Shown in pieces: positions 7,672-16,948 of a DNA stretch of 64,000 bases (the stretch's first letter is position 1; the number at the start of each line of letters is the position of its first letter). Origin of the DNA: Pigmentiphaga litoralis (GTDB taxonomy: Bacteria > Pseudomonadota > Gammaproteobacteria > Burkholderiales > Burkholderiaceae_B); NCBI RefSeq assembly GCF_013408655.1, contig NZ_JACCBP010000002.1, positions 806,001-870,000 of the forward strand. The letters run 5' to 3'. A program made the position numbers and the translations under genes. Under the pieces are notes generated by a model that ran no database searches, had not been told where the DNA came from, and saw only the letters and a list, made by a program, of their open reading frames with translations.

Positions 7672-9951
7672 TTACGCCGCTCGCGCCGCTCTTATTGTCT
7701 CGATCCCGTCCAGCAGCGCACCGATCGCCACCGGCTTGGTCAGGTGCAGATCGAACCCGGCCTGCATGGCGCGCTGGCGATCTTCCAGCTGGCCGTAGCC
7801 GGTAATGGCGATCAAGATCAGGTCGCTGGGCAGGCCGCTGGCCCGCAGGCGGCGGGCCAGGGTAAAGCCGTCCATGTCCGGCAGGCCGATGTCGAGCACG
7901 GCGATGGCGGGAGCAAAGTCGGCGGCCATGGCCAGGGCCGCCGTGGCGGAGTGGGCGACGCGCACGTCGTGGCCGGACACGGCAAGGGCCTCGGCAATGG
8001 TGGCGGCGGCGTCGATGTTGTCGTCGACGACCAGGATGCGCGCGGCCTGGCGCGGCGCCGACCAGGGCACGGACGGGGCGGCGGCGATGGCTTCGCGGCC
8101 CAGGGGCAGGTCGACGCGAAATTCACAGCCCTGGCCAAGGCCGGCGCTGTGCGCGGTGATGGTGCCGCCGTGCATGTCGACGATGCTGCGGGCAATGGTC
8201 AGGCCCAGGCCCAGGCCGCCGGTCGATCGTGCAATCGACTGGGGGGCCTGGTAGAAGGGCGTGAAGATCTTTTCCAGCACGTCGGCGCTCAGGCCGGTGC
8301 CGGCATCGGCGACGACGATGGTTGCGGTGGATCCGCTGCCATCGACTCGAACCTGCACGGGCGCATCGGGCGAATGCCGCACGGCGTTGCCGAGCAGGTT
8401 CACCACCAGTTGCTGCAGGCGGGCTTCGTCGCCTTGCACCCAGACGTCGTGCGGCGGCAGGACCAGCGTCAGCGGCGCGGACCGTTTTGGCACGGTCGCC
8501 AGGATGGATTCGTGGGCTCGCGCCACCAGCGCGTTCAGCAGCACGGGCTGGGTGTTCAAGGACAGCTTGCCCTGCACGATGCGCGACACGTCGAGCAGGT
8601 CGTCGACCAGCCGGTGCAGGTGGGTGGCCTGGCGGCGCAGGATCTGCCGCTCGCGTTGATAGACGTCGCCGCCGCGCAGGTCCATCAGGTCCAGGGTGGA
8701 GACGATCGGGGCGAGCGGGTTGCGCAGTTCATGGCCGAGCACGGCCAGGAAGTGGTCCTTGGCGCGCGCGGCTTGCTGGGCCTGGTCGAGCGCCACGCGC
8801 AAGGATCCCAGTGACCGGTTGAGGTTGCCGAGCAGCGCTTCGCGTTGCTGTTCGACCGCCAGCCGGTCCACCGACGCGGCTTGCAGCGAGGTGGCCAGCT
8901 GGTCGATTTCCAGGATGCCGCACGGGTGCGCGCGGACCGGCCGGCCCTGGCCCAGGTCGCCGGCCTGCTGTTGCAGATCGTTGATTCCCGCAATGATCCG
9001 GCGCGAGATCGCTCGCGCCGCCTGCAGACAGGCGAACAGGGACAGCGCCAGCGCGGCCGCGTACATGGCCAGGGCGGTCCACAAGGCGCGGTCCAGCAAG
9101 GACGTGGGCGCGCCGACGATCACCGAGATCCCCCAGCGGGGCAGCTTGGTGATCCCCGCGACCGACTCGACGCCGTCGCCATTCAATGCCGTGCCGTTGC
9201 CGGCGGTGTCGACGCCCGCCATCAGATTGACCAGGGATGGCGTGACCGGCTTGCCGACAAAGGCGCTGTGTTCCGGCGCACGGGCCAGGCGCTGATTGTG
9301 GGGGTCGGCCACCGTGATCACCCACCCGTTGGGGATGTCCTGGCGCGCCAGGATTTCGTGGATACGGTCGGGCAGCAAGGCCGCCGACACCACGTACTGG
9401 ACCTGGCCGCCCGTCATGACCGGCACGCGCACGGGCAGGGCCAAGCCGCCGAATTGTCCTTCACGGACCTGTCCCACCATGGGCCGCTTTTCCTTGAGCA
9501 CCTGTTCCAGGCTCTCGGGGTCCGTCAGCCGCACGCCGTTCGAACCGAAGGGCATGCTGGACCGGAAAAGGATGCGGCCCGCGCCATCGGTCAGGATCAC
9601 CGATCGCCAGTACGGCCGCGCGCGCACCGCATCGCGCGTCACGCCATAGAACTCTTCAAGCCGGTCGGCCGTCAGTGCGGGATGGTAGGAAAGGGTGATC
9701 AGCGCGGCGACGGTGCTTTCGATTTCGGCATCGACGGCGGACGCAAGGGCGCGGGACATGTCCAGCGTCGCGCGTTCCAGATCGGCGTGGTGCTGGTTGA
9801 CGACAGCCTTGATGCCCCAGATGCCGAGCAGCGCCAGCGGCAGCAGCCCCGCGCCGATCAGCAGGATCAGCAGGAGCCGCAATGACAAGGGACGACGGGA
9901 CGACCTGACTCGGGGCAACGACAACGTCCTTGGTAGGCTTCGTTCGCGCAC
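7672..9951 (-). CDS. Hybrid sensor histidine kinase with receiver domain
   Basis: A 759-residue membrane kinase. It has a transmembrane segment at about residues 22-50, a ~235-residue extracytoplasmic sensor region resembling a Cache domain, and a second transmembrane segment near 288-315. The kinase core carries phospho-acceptor His407 (GHELRNPLAP), then the N-box (LLGNAVRHS), G1 (DAGTGL) and G2 (GGLGLGL) ATP-binding motifs. A C-terminal receiver domain has phospho-acceptor Asp687 (VLDIGLPDMDG) and the conserved TKP lysine. No separate DNA-binding response regulator is adjacent, so output probably passes to a partner elsewhere. The start is a GTG; TTG codons ~15 residues downstream, behind an AAGGA, are alternatives. 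Confidence 0.92.
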   Translation of the reverse strand: MRERSLPRTLSLPRVRSSRRPLSLRLLLILLIGAGLLPLALLGIWGIKAVVNQHHADLERATLDMSRALASAVDAEIESTVAALITLSYHPALTADRLEEFYGVTRDAVRARPYWRSVILTDGAGRILFRSSMPFGSNGVRLTDPESLEQVLKEKRPMVGQVREGQFGGLALPVRVPVMTGGQVQYVVSAALLPDRIHEILARQDIPNGWVITVADPHNQRLARAPEHSAFVGKPVTPSLVNLMAGVDTAGNGTALNGDGVESVAGITKLPRWGISVIVGAPTSLLDRALWTALAMYAAALALSLFACLQAARAISRRIIAGINDLQQQAGDLGQGRPVRAHPCGILEIDQLATSLQAASVDRLAVEQQREALLGNLNRSLGSLRVALDQAQQAARAKDHFLAVLGHELRNPLAPIVSTLDLMDLRGGDVYQRERQILRRQATHLHRLVDDLLDVSRIVQGKLSLNTQPVLLNALVARAHESILATVPKRSAPLTLVLPPHDVWVQGDEARLQQLVVNLLGNAVRHSPDAPVQVRVDGSGSTATIVVADAGTGLSADVLEKIFTPFYQAPQSIARSTGGLGLGLTIARSIVDMHGGTITAHSAGLGQGCEFRVDLPLGREAIAAAPSVPWSAPRQAARILVVDDNIDAAATIAEALAVSGHDVRVAHSATAALAMAADFAPAIAVLDIGLPDMDGFTLARRLRASGLPSDLILIAITGYGQLEDRQRAMQAGFDLHLTKPVAIGALLDGIETIRAARAA

Positions 9952-9993
9952 AAACCGCGCGGCGTCCGGTTTGTGCGGACGGCGGTCGCAATA

Positions 9994-10965
9994 TTACCCG
10001 AGCGCGCTGACCACCTGCTGATCGATGACGCCGAAGATCGACGCGCCGTCCCGTTGCATGTCCATCCGCACGCGATCGCCAAAGGTCAGGAAGGGCGTGC
10101 GGATCTGGCCCTGCGTGACCTGTTCGATGGCGCGCACCTCGGCCAAGGCGGCAGACCCGGCGCCGTCGGCCGCATCCGACACCGTGCCGGATCCGATCAG
10201 GGTGCCGGCGCGCAGGCGGCGCGTGAAGGCGGCGTGCTCAAGCAGCCGGCCAAAGCCCACGCTCATTTCCCCCGCGTTGGGCTGGCCGATGCGCCGGTCA
10301 TTGATGTCGACGGCCAGGGGCAGATGGAGGCGGTCGTCGTGCCAGTGCTCGCCCAGTTCGTCCAGCGTGACGGCCACCGGGGCGAACGACGTGGACGGCT
10401 TGGCATGGATGAAACCGAAGCCGGTCTTCATTTCGCGCGGCTGCAGGCCCCGCAGGCTCCAGTCGTTGGCCAGCATGACCAGGCGGATATGCGCGGCGGC
10501 ATCCGCCGCCTTGGCGCCAAAGGGCACATCGTCGACAACGACAACGACTTCGGCTTCGCAGTCGATACCGTGTGCGTCGTCGCGAAAGGGCACGTCGTCG
10601 TGCGGGCCCAGCAAATCGTCGGACCCGCCCTGGTACATCAGGGGCAGCGTGGTGTCTATCGGTGTCAGGTTGAAGGCGCGTTCCATCCACTGGCCATGGT
10701 TCGTATAGGCCGATCCATCCAGCCATTGATAGGCGCGAGGCAGCGGCGCCATGGCGTTGTGCGGGTCGAAGGCGAAGGCGTCGGCCGCGTTGCCGGCATT
10801 GAGCTGGTCGTACAGCGCCGTCAGGGTGGCTTCCACGTCGTCCCATCGTTCCAGCGCGGCCTGCATCGTGCGGGGCTCGCCGGGGTATACCGCCCAGGCC
10901 AGGTCACGGGAGACGACGGCCAGCCGGCCATCGCGGCTGCCGTCCTTGAGTGTGGCAAGTTTCAT
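9994..10965 (-). CDS. Fumarylacetoacetate hydrolase family protein
   Basis: A 323-residue enzyme with the FAH C-terminal fold, which cleaves C-C bonds of acylpyruvates or hydrates dienoates using a divalent metal. The metal-binding acids lie in the region GIDCEAEVVVVVDDV and the later LANDWSLRGLQ segment. The substrate-site motif KPSTSFAPV and the C-terminal GSGTV segment are also family marks. It is the last catabolic gene of the minus-strand operon running from the TetR gene, 64 bp after the Bug gene. With the cyclase-family hydrolase it suggests breakdown of a ring-derived acid, though the substrate is not identifiable. Confidence 0.9.
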   Translation of the reverse strand: MKLATLKDGSRDGRLAVVSRDLAWAVYPGEPRTMQAALERWDDVEATLTALYDQLNAGNAADAFAFDPHNAMAPLPRAYQWLDGSAYTNHGQWMERAFNLTPIDTTLPLMYQGGSDDLLGPHDDVPFRDDAHGIDCEAEVVVVVDDVPFGAKAADAAAHIRLVMLANDWSLRGLQPREMKTGFGFIHAKPSTSFAPVAVTLDELGEHWHDDRLHLPLAVDINDRRIGQPNAGEMSVGFGRLLEHAAFTRRLRAGTLIGSGTVSDAADGAGSAALAEVRAIEQVTQGQIRTPFLTFGDRVRMDMQRDGASIFGVIDQQVVSALG

Positions 10966-11029
10966 CAGGATCCTTTGTCGGGTGAAGCGGGCTGCGCGCC
11001 AGGGCAGCCGGGGTCTTGTCGCCGATCGT

Positions 11030-12001
11030 TTATTCGGTCAACGAAATGTTCTTTTCCTGGATGATGCGGCCCCACTTGGCGCGGCTTTCCTGCATCACCG
11101 TGGCCAGCTGCTGGCGGTCGCCGCCGCGCACGTCCATGGTCAGCGTCGCGGCCGTCTCCATCATGGCCGGGCTGGCCAGCACCGCGCGGATCTCCTTGTT
11201 CAGCAGGTCCAGTCGATCCACCGGCGTTTTGGCGGGCGCAAAGATGCCGAACCAGGTCGTGCCTTCATAGTTCGCAAAGCCCTGCTCGGCCAGGGTCGGG
11301 ACGTCCGGATAGGCAGCCAGGCGTTTGGCCGCGGTGGATCCGATGATCTTGAGCTTGCCTGTCTTGGCGTTGGCGACGGCCACCGACGGCGGCGCAAACA
11401 GCAGGTCAATCTGGCTGCCGAGCAGCGCGTTCAGGGCCGCCGGCGTGCCCTGGAAGGGCACGTGCAGCAACTGGATGCCGGCCAGGTCTTCGGCCAGCCC
11501 GCCCCACAGATGTGCGACGCTGCCCAGGCCCCAGCTGCCATAGGTCAGCTTGCCGGGTTCCCGTTTGGCCTGCGCGATCAGCGACGGACCGTCGCTGAAC
11601 GTGGCGCCCGGCCTCGCGACCAGGATCGTGCTGAGCATGCCGAGCAGCGAAACCGGTTCAAAGTCCCGCACCGGGTCGTACCGCATCGTCTTGTAGAGCA
11701 GCGGATTCAGGGCGTGGGTGTCCATGTTCCCGATCATGATCGTGTAGCCGTCGGCGGCCGCGCGGGCGACCTGTTCGCTGCCGATCATGCCGTTGGCGCC
11801 GGCCTTGTTTTCGACGATGACGGTCTGGCCCAGACGCTGTGTCAGGCCTTCGCCCAGGCGGCGGGCGGCATTGTCGGCGGGCGATCCGGCCACATAGGGC
11901 ACGACCAGCCGGATGGGCTTGTCGGGATAGGCGGCAACGGCCGATGCGCTGGCGCACAGGGCCAGGCAGGTGAGCAGGAAGCGGGGGGCGAGCAGGGGCA
12001 C
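11030..12001 (-). CDS. Bug/TctC-family tripartite tricarboxylate receptor
   Basis: A Bug-family periplasmic receptor of about 323 residues. A signal peptide (LLTCLALCASASAVAA) is followed by YPDKPIRLVVPYVAG. The family motifs VIVENKAGANG and LLHVPFQGTPAAL are present, though GSPADN replaces the usual GGTD. I place the start at the GTG at 12001, because GGAGA lies 7 bp upstream and the protein then begins directly with a normal signal peptide. An ATG at 12040 would add 13 residues overlapping an inverted repeat. It lies between the cyclase and FAH genes, probably in one operon. Confidence 0.9.
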   Translation of the reverse strand: MPLLAPRFLLTCLALCASASAVAAYPDKPIRLVVPYVAGSPADNAARRLGEGLTQRLGQTVIVENKAGANGMIGSEQVARAAADGYTIMIGNMDTHALNPLLYKTMRYDPVRDFEPVSLLGMLSTILVARPGATFSDGPSLIAQAKREPGKLTYGSWGLGSVAHLWGGLAEDLAGIQLLHVPFQGTPAALNALLGSQIDLLFAPPSVAVANAKTGKLKIIGSTAAKRLAAYPDVPTLAEQGFANYEGTTWFGIFAPAKTPVDRLDLLNKEIRAVLASPAMMETAATLTMDVRGGDRQQLATVMQESRAKWGRIIQEKNISLTE

Positions 12002-12025
12002 GATAGATGTCTCCGTAAACCAGAT

Positions 12026-12042
12026 AGTTGTTAATGACAACT
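12026..12042. promoter_or_regulatory. Inverted repeat before a Bug gene
   Basis: AGTTGT at 12026-12031 and ACAACT at 12037-12042 are perfect 6-bp arms around a 5-bp spacer. The site is in the 69-bp gap between the cyclase and Bug genes. It could be an internal operator, giving the last two genes separate control. Evidence is symmetry and position only. Confidence 0.3.
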
Positions 12043-12070
12043 TTGTTTGTTGCGTAGCGGGGCGGGCCGG

Positions 12071-12865
12071 TCAAGCGGCCATGAACAGCCGGTCGTCAAA
12101 GATCGCGACCGCGCGGGTCCATCCGGCAGACGCCGCGCGAACCTTGTGCGGGAAGCAGCTCACGAAGAATCCATTGGCCGGCAGGGCTTCCAGGTTGTGC
12201 AGCTTTTCCAGGTGGCAGTAGCCGATGTCGCGGCCGGCCTTGTGGCCTTCCCAGATCAGCGACTTGTCGCCCGTTTCCAGGTACTTGCGCGACGTGTAGG
12301 AAAACGGCGCGTCCCAGCTCCATGCGTCGGTGCCGGTCAGTCGCACGCCGCGCTCCAGCAGATACATGGTGGCTTCGTAGCCCATGCCGCACCCGACATC
12401 CACGTAGTCGGGGTGGCCATAGCGGGAGCCGGCGCGCGTGTTCACCAGCACGATTTCAAGGGGACTCAAGGTGTGGCCGATACGCGCCAGTTCCGCTTCG
12501 ACGTCGCTGGCGGTCACGACATAGCCGTCGGGGAAGTGACGAAAGTCCAGTTTGACGGCAGGCTGGAAGCACCAGTTCAGGTCCACTTCGTCGATGCTGA
12601 TGGCGCGTTCGCCCTGGTTCATCGTGGAATGGAAGTGGTAGGGCGCATCCAGGTGCGTGCCGCTGTGCGTGGTCAGCGTCACCCATTCGGCCGCCGCCGC
12701 TTCGCCATCGGGCAGGTCCTCGGCCTTCAGGCCCGGCAGCAGGCGTTGAAAGCCGGCAACGCTTTCCTTGTGGTTTTCGTAGGTGATCTTGGGCGCCAGG
12801 GCGGGCGGGTCGGACAGAACATCGTTTTCGAGGTAAATCGACAGGTCGATCAGGCGGCGTGTCAT
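12071..12865 (-). CDS. Cyclase family protein (kynurenine formamidase-like fold)
   Basis: A 264-residue member of the metal-dependent cyclase/KynB fold, whose members hydrolyse formamides, isatin or cyclic compounds. The zinc-site motif HSGTHLDAPYHF is intact, with the two His and one Asp expected as ligands. A typical N-terminal start, RLIDLSIYLENDVLSDPP, is present. I chose the ATG at 12865 (MTRRLIDLS). The upstream ATG at 12892 adds nine polar residues and has no ribosome binding site. It lies 45 bp after the second ABC permease gene, in the TetR-headed operon. Confidence 0.9.
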   Translation of the reverse strand: MTRRLIDLSIYLENDVLSDPPALAPKITYENHKESVAGFQRLLPGLKAEDLPDGEAAAAEWVTLTTHSGTHLDAPYHFHSTMNQGERAISIDEVDLNWCFQPAVKLDFRHFPDGYVVTASDVEAELARIGHTLSPLEIVLVNTRAGSRYGHPDYVDVGCGMGYEATMYLLERGVRLTGTDAWSWDAPFSYTSRKYLETGDKSLIWEGHKAGRDIGYCHLEKLHNLEALPANGFFVSCFPHKVRAASAGWTRAVAIFDDRLFMAA

Positions 12866-12910
12866 GGCGGTCTCGTTGTTTGAATCAATCAATCATTGGG
12901 AAGGACTGCA

Positions 12911-13684
12911 TCACCGTGCGCTGGCGCGTTGCCCGAGCGACCGTTCCGCAACAGAAAGCAGGGCATTGCTGACGCATCCGATCAGGCCCAGCAGGACCAC
13001 GCCGGCAAACATCTCGGGCGACCGGAAAGACCGCGCGGCGCTCAGGATGTTGGAGCCCAGGCCTTCCTGCGACGCCAGCATTTCGCCCACGATGGCCAGC
13101 ACCAGCGCAATCGTCAGCGACAGGCGCATGCCGGTCAGCACGTCGGGCAAGGTGTGGGGCCAGCCGATCTTGACGATGAAGGCCGATCGCGACAGGCCCA
13201 GCACGCGCGACACTTCCTTCAAGCGGGGATCGACCGACGACAGGCCGTGCACCGTCGCGAGCATGACGGGCCAGACCGACCCGAACGCGATCACGCTCAG
13301 CACCATGCCGGGCGACAGTCCGAGCAAGGCCATCGCGACCGGCATCACGGCGGACGCTGGCAAGGGGCGGATGAATTCGAGCAGCGGTTGCACCCAGCCG
13401 CGCAGGGCCGGCGACACGCCGATCGCGGTGCCGACCACGATGCCGATCACCGAGGCCAGCAGCCAGCCGATCAGCATGCGTTCGATCGTGGCCAGGGTGG
13501 CGGTCAGCAATGCGCCGTCCTGCATGCCCGTGCGCAATGCGGTCCAGGTGGCAGAGGGTGACGGCAGGAACACCGGGGACACCCAGCCTGCCGTGGTGAC
13601 CCCGGCCCATAGCGCCACCAGCGCACCCAATACGGCGATGCCCCCCAGCCGGTCGGCGCGCCAGGACGACAGGGCGCGGCTCAT
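12911..13684 (-). CDS. ABC transporter permease, NitT/TauT type (second)
   Basis: A 257-residue inner-membrane permease with about six transmembrane segments. The cytoplasmic loop around RLKEVSRVLGLSRSAF is the EAA-like contact with the ATPase. The ATG at 13684 overlaps the TGA of the preceding permease gene (ATGA). Two different permease genes in one operon imply a heterodimeric channel rather than the homodimer common in this group. It is the last gene of the importer block before the cyclase gene. Confidence 0.93.
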   Translation of the reverse strand: MSRALSSWRADRLGGIAVLGALVALWAGVTTAGWVSPVFLPSPSATWTALRTGMQDGALLTATLATIERMLIGWLLASVIGIVVGTAIGVSPALRGWVQPLLEFIRPLPASAVMPVAMALLGLSPGMVLSVIAFGSVWPVMLATVHGLSSVDPRLKEVSRVLGLSRSAFIVKIGWPHTLPDVLTGMRLSLTIALVLAIVGEMLASQEGLGSNILSAARSFRSPEMFAGVVLLGLIGCVSNALLSVAERSLGQRASAR

Positions 13685-14454
13685 GCTGCGGCTCCCCGGT
13701 GGGCGAACAGCCGCGACTGCATCGCCAGCAGCACCGCGTTCAGGCCCCAGCCCAGGATGCCGATCCAGAGCACCAGAGCCAGCATCAGGGCCGGGTCCAG
13801 GCCTTGTTGCGCCATGGCCAACGCATAGCCCAGTCCCATGGGATTGGCGACGATCTCGACCGTGACCGCAATGGTCAATGCGATCCCCATGCTGAGCCGA
13901 AGGCCCACGAAGATGCGGGGCAGGGCCGCGGGCAGGATGACCTTCCAGGCGCGCGCCACGGTGCCCAGGCCAAGGATGCGCGAGACCTCGAACAGGCGCG
14001 GTTCGACACGCGATACGCCGTCTTGCGCAAACGCCAGCATCGGCCAGATGCAGGTGAAGGCAACCACCGAACTTTCGAGGCCATGCCCGAAGCCGAACAC
14101 CATCATCGCGATCGGAATCAGGGCGACCGACGGCAACGGCCGCAGCACGTCGATGGTCAGGCCGGCCATGCGTCCGGCACGCGGCGCCGCGCCGAACCAC
14201 AGCCCGGCCAGCAGGCCGATACCGCCGCCGATCGCCAGGCCGGCCAGGGCGTTGCCCAGCGTTTGCGCGGTGCCGGCCAGCAGGCTGCCGTCCTGCATGG
14301 CGCGCCACAAGGCGGCCAGCACATCGGTCGGGCGGGCCAGCGTATCGCTTTGCACATCGGCCATTCGCATCGTGATTTCGGCGAACGCCAGCAGGGCGAC
14401 CGGCAGCAGGATGCCGCGCCAGCGCGGGATGGCGGAGGGCTTGGCCGACGTCAT
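13681..14454 (-). CDS. ABC transporter permease, NitT/TauT type (first)
   Basis: A 257-residue permease, same length and layout as its downstream neighbour but clearly diverged in sequence. Hydrophobic segments include the N-terminal ILLPVALLAFAEI region and C-terminal LALVLWIGILGWGLNAVL. The ATPase-contact loop is seen as RLFEVSRILGLGTVARAW. The ATG at 14454 overlaps the ATPase stop by 4 bp, and its own stop overlaps the next permease start by 4 bp. The pair probably forms a heterodimeric translocation pore. Confidence 0.93.
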   Translation of the reverse strand: MTSAKPSAIPRWRGILLPVALLAFAEITMRMADVQSDTLARPTDVLAALWRAMQDGSLLAGTAQTLGNALAGLAIGGGIGLLAGLWFGAAPRAGRMAGLTIDVLRPLPSVALIPIAMMVFGFGHGLESSVVAFTCIWPMLAFAQDGVSRVEPRLFEVSRILGLGTVARAWKVILPAALPRIFVGLRLSMGIALTIAVTVEIVANPMGLGYALAMAQQGLDPALMLALVLWIGILGWGLNAVLLAMQSRLFAHRGAAA

Positions 14455-15254
14455 GCGTGCGGTTCCTGGATGAAGTCGAACAGATAGCGCCGCAAGCGGA
14501 GGAACTCCGGATGTTCACGGGTCGACAACTGATCGCGAGGCCGCGGAAGGTCGACCGGAATGCTTTGCGCCAGGCTGCTGGCACTGCCCGGATTCGCGCG
14601 CAGGGCCAGCACGCGGTCACCCAAGTAGATGGCTTCTTCCAGATCGTGCGTGATGAAGAGGACGGTGGTGCCGGTCTGGCGCACCAGGTCCAGCAATTCG
14701 TCTTGCAGCGACTGACGCGTCATGGCGTCAAGCGCACCGAAGGGTTCGTCCATCAGCAGCACGCTGGGCTGCTGCGCAAGACACCGCGCGATCTGCAGGC
14801 GCTGCTGCATGCCGCCCGACAATTCCGCCGGGTACTTGTCGGCATGCGCGGCCAGACCGACCTTCTGCAGCAAGGGCTGAATGACCGATGGCCGTTGCGA
14901 GCGGGGCACGCCCGCGGCCTCCAGTGCCAGCGATACATTGCCGGCCACCGTGCGCCACGGCAGCAGCGCGCGCCCATAGTCCTGGAACACGATGGCCACG
15001 TCGCGGGCCGGCCCGTCGATGCGCGTGTTCTCGCGGAAGATGGCGCCTGACGTGGGCTGCACCAGGCCGGTCAACAGCCGCAGCAATGTGGTCTTGCCAC
15101 AGCCCGACGGCCCGACCACGCACACGAATTCGCCGCGCCCCAGTTCCAGGTCCAGGCCGTTGATGATGCGCCGGCCGCCCAGGTCGAGCGCCACGTTGTC
15201 GAAGCGGATCAGTGGCGCCGAGGTCACTGCCGGGTCCATGATCCGCGCGTTCAT
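14451..15254 (-). CDS. ABC transporter ATP-binding protein, NitT/TauT type
   Basis: A complete 267-residue ATPase. Walker A is GPSGCGKTT, the Q-loop is VFQDYGRALLPW, the signature is LSGGMQQR, Walker B is VLLMDEPFGALD and the H-loop is FITHDLEEA. All catalytic elements are intact. It overlaps the binding-protein gene and the first permease gene by 4 bp each. It energises the importer made with the two permeases and the binding protein. The ~35-residue C-terminal tail (HPEFLRLRRYLFDFIQ) is usual for SsuB/TauB-like proteins. Confidence 0.95.
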   Translation of the reverse strand: MNARIMDPAVTSAPLIRFDNVALDLGGRRIINGLDLELGRGEFVCVVGPSGCGKTTLLRLLTGLVQPTSGAIFRENTRIDGPARDVAIVFQDYGRALLPWRTVAGNVSLALEAAGVPRSQRPSVIQPLLQKVGLAAHADKYPAELSGGMQQRLQIARCLAQQPSVLLMDEPFGALDAMTRQSLQDELLDLVRQTGTTVLFITHDLEEAIYLGDRVLALRANPGSASSLAQSIPVDLPRPRDQLSTREHPEFLRLRRYLFDFIQEPHA

Positions 15255-16192
15255 TTCGCCACCATCGTGTCCAGCTTGGGCACGGCGCGCAGCATCTGTT
15301 GCTGGCTCATGGTGTCGGCCCAGAAGGTCAGCTGGCTGGCCTTGAGCGAGGCGTCAAAGCTCGGCACCGCCAGCGCGGCCAGCACTTGCGGCGGCAGCTT
15401 GATGTACTTGCCCATGTCCGCGCGCGCGTCTTCCGGATGGGCCTGGGCGTAGACAATCGCTTCCTGCAAGGCCAGTCGGAAGTTCTTCACGATCTCGCCG
15501 TTCTTGGCTTCCCAGGCATCCGTCGTCATGTACAGCATGTTGGAAAAACCGGCGGGCAGATCCGCCGCCACCGGGAACAGCATCGCGCCCACGCCGCTCT
15601 GCACGATGCGGCCCAGGAACGGGTCGGCGGTAATCGCCGCGTCGATGGATCCGCCGCGCAGCAGATCGCCCATCTGCGGAAAGGGGGCTTCCACGAAGGT
15701 GACACGTCTGGTGTCCACGCCCCGGTCATCCAGCCACTTGCGGGTCAGGATGTGGAGCGCGGCGTTCAGGCCCGGGACGCCCACTTTCTTGCCCACGAAG
15801 TCGGCCGGTGTCTTGATCGGACCGTTGGCCTTGACCACCAAGCCGATCGCATTCGATTCCCGCTGATGCACGCTGGTGCCTGCCACGCCAACCAGCTTCA
15901 TGCCATTGTCATTGGCCAGCAGCAGCACGGGCGACGCGGCGCCGGCAATCTGCACCGATCCGGACTGCAAGGCTGCCGGCATGACGCTGCTGTAGGCCAG
16001 TTGCTGCGGCGTCACGTCCAGTCCGCGCTTGGCGAACAGGCCGCGTTCCTTGGCCACGAACATGGGAAGGAATTCGGACACGGCCGTGTAGCCGACCGTG
16101 ATCTTCGTCTGCGCCGCGGCGGGCGTACTGGTTATTGCCAAGGCCAGTGCCATGCTGAATCCGAGCACTGCGGAAGTGATTGAGGTCTTCAT
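15251..16192 (-). CDS. ABC transporter substrate-binding protein (NMT1-like)
   Basis: A 313-residue periplasmic binding protein with a signal peptide ending at PAAAQ. The mature start is TKITVGYTAVSEFLPMFVAK, and the family segment ERGLFAKRGLDV follows. A GGAGA site stands 6 bp before the ATG. It is the first structural gene after the TetR gene (45-bp gap) and is coupled by ATGA to the ATPase. The ligand is unknown; the downstream cyclase and FAH enzymes suggest an aromatic or cyclic acid derivative. Confidence 0.93.
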   Translation of the reverse strand: MKTSITSAVLGFSMALALAITSTPAAAQTKITVGYTAVSEFLPMFVAKERGLFAKRGLDVTPQQLAYSSVMPAALQSGSVQIAGAASPVLLLANDNGMKLVGVAGTSVHQRESNAIGLVVKANGPIKTPADFVGKKVGVPGLNAALHILTRKWLDDRGVDTRRVTFVEAPFPQMGDLLRGGSIDAAITADPFLGRIVQSGVGAMLFPVAADLPAGFSNMLYMTTDAWEAKNGEIVKNFRLALQEAIVYAQAHPEDARADMGKYIKLPPQVLAALAVPSFDASLKASQLTFWADTMSQQQMLRAVPKLDTMVAK

Positions 16193-16237
16193 GGTGTCTC
16201 CATCCGGGGGATGTGAATTTGTTGTGGTGGTGCGCGG

Positions 16238-16930
16238 TCAGCGGGCCTGGCAGGCGTGATGAATGCCTGCCCACAGGAAGCGGCACAGGAAATCGCAGGA
16301 CGCGTCGAACTGGGTATTGCCGGCCGAAACCTCGCCCTGCGACAGCCGCTCGGCGCGGTTATCGGTGATGTGATGCATCAGGGCGCCCAGCGCGAACTGG
16401 TAGCACCAGACGGCCTGCTTGCGCGCAAGGCCCGGGATCGCTTTCATGAACGCGTCGATGTAGGCGCGCGCCACCGGATCGAACAGTTCCTGGACCGGCC
16501 GCGCGTTTTCCTCGCCCTGCTCGGTCAGGTTGCGGGCGATCAGCCGCATGAACTGATAGCCGTCGGGCGTGCTGGCCACCTTCAGGGCTGGCGTGACAAA
16601 GGCTCGCACCAGTCGCTCCAGCACTTCGCCCTGCGATGCGCCCGTCCAGACCGTATCGAGCGCCGCCAGCCGTTCCTGGATGTAGCCGGCGCGCTGGCGA
16701 AAGACCTCTTCGTACAGGCTGAGCTTGGGGCCGTAGTAGTAGCCCACCAGCGCCAGCGGCACGCCCGCTTCGTCGGCAATGTTGCGGATCGAGACGCCGT
16801 GATACCCATGCCGCGAGAACAGGCGTTCGGCGGCATGCATGATGTCGCGGCGGCGGTCAGGCATCTCTTCGTTCACGGGCCGGGGGCGCGCGCGTTTGCT
16901 GCGGGGAGGGGATTTGGTGTCGATGACCAT
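16238..16930 (-). CDS. TetR-family transcriptional regulator
   Basis: A 230-residue TetR-type repressor. A basic N-terminal arm (residues 1-30) precedes the helix-turn-helix (about residues 30-75, including VSIRNIADEAGVPLALVGYYYG). An all-helical ligand domain follows, with a CecR-like C-terminal layout. I chose the ATG at 16930 (MVIDTKSP). The upstream ATG at 16984 would translate the palindromic operator itself. The gene heads the importer/cyclase/FAH operon and carries its own operator 19 bp upstream, so it very likely autoregulates the whole set. Confidence 0.92.
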   Translation of the reverse strand: MVIDTKSPPRSKRARPRPVNEEMPDRRRDIMHAAERLFSRHGYHGVSIRNIADEAGVPLALVGYYYGPKLSLYEEVFRQRAGYIQERLAALDTVWTGASQGEVLERLVRAFVTPALKVASTPDGYQFMRLIARNLTEQGEENARPVQELFDPVARAYIDAFMKAIPGLARKQAVWCYQFALGALMHHITDNRAERLSQGEVSAGNTQFDASCDFLCRFLWAGIHHACQAR

Positions 16931-16948
16931 GGGTGGTGCCGGTAGATT

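Noticed and set aside
8322..8822. Plus-strand frames opposite the histidine kinase gene
   Set aside because: They overlap a complete, motif-rich kinase on the other strand and are Arg/Ala/Gly low-complexity shadows.
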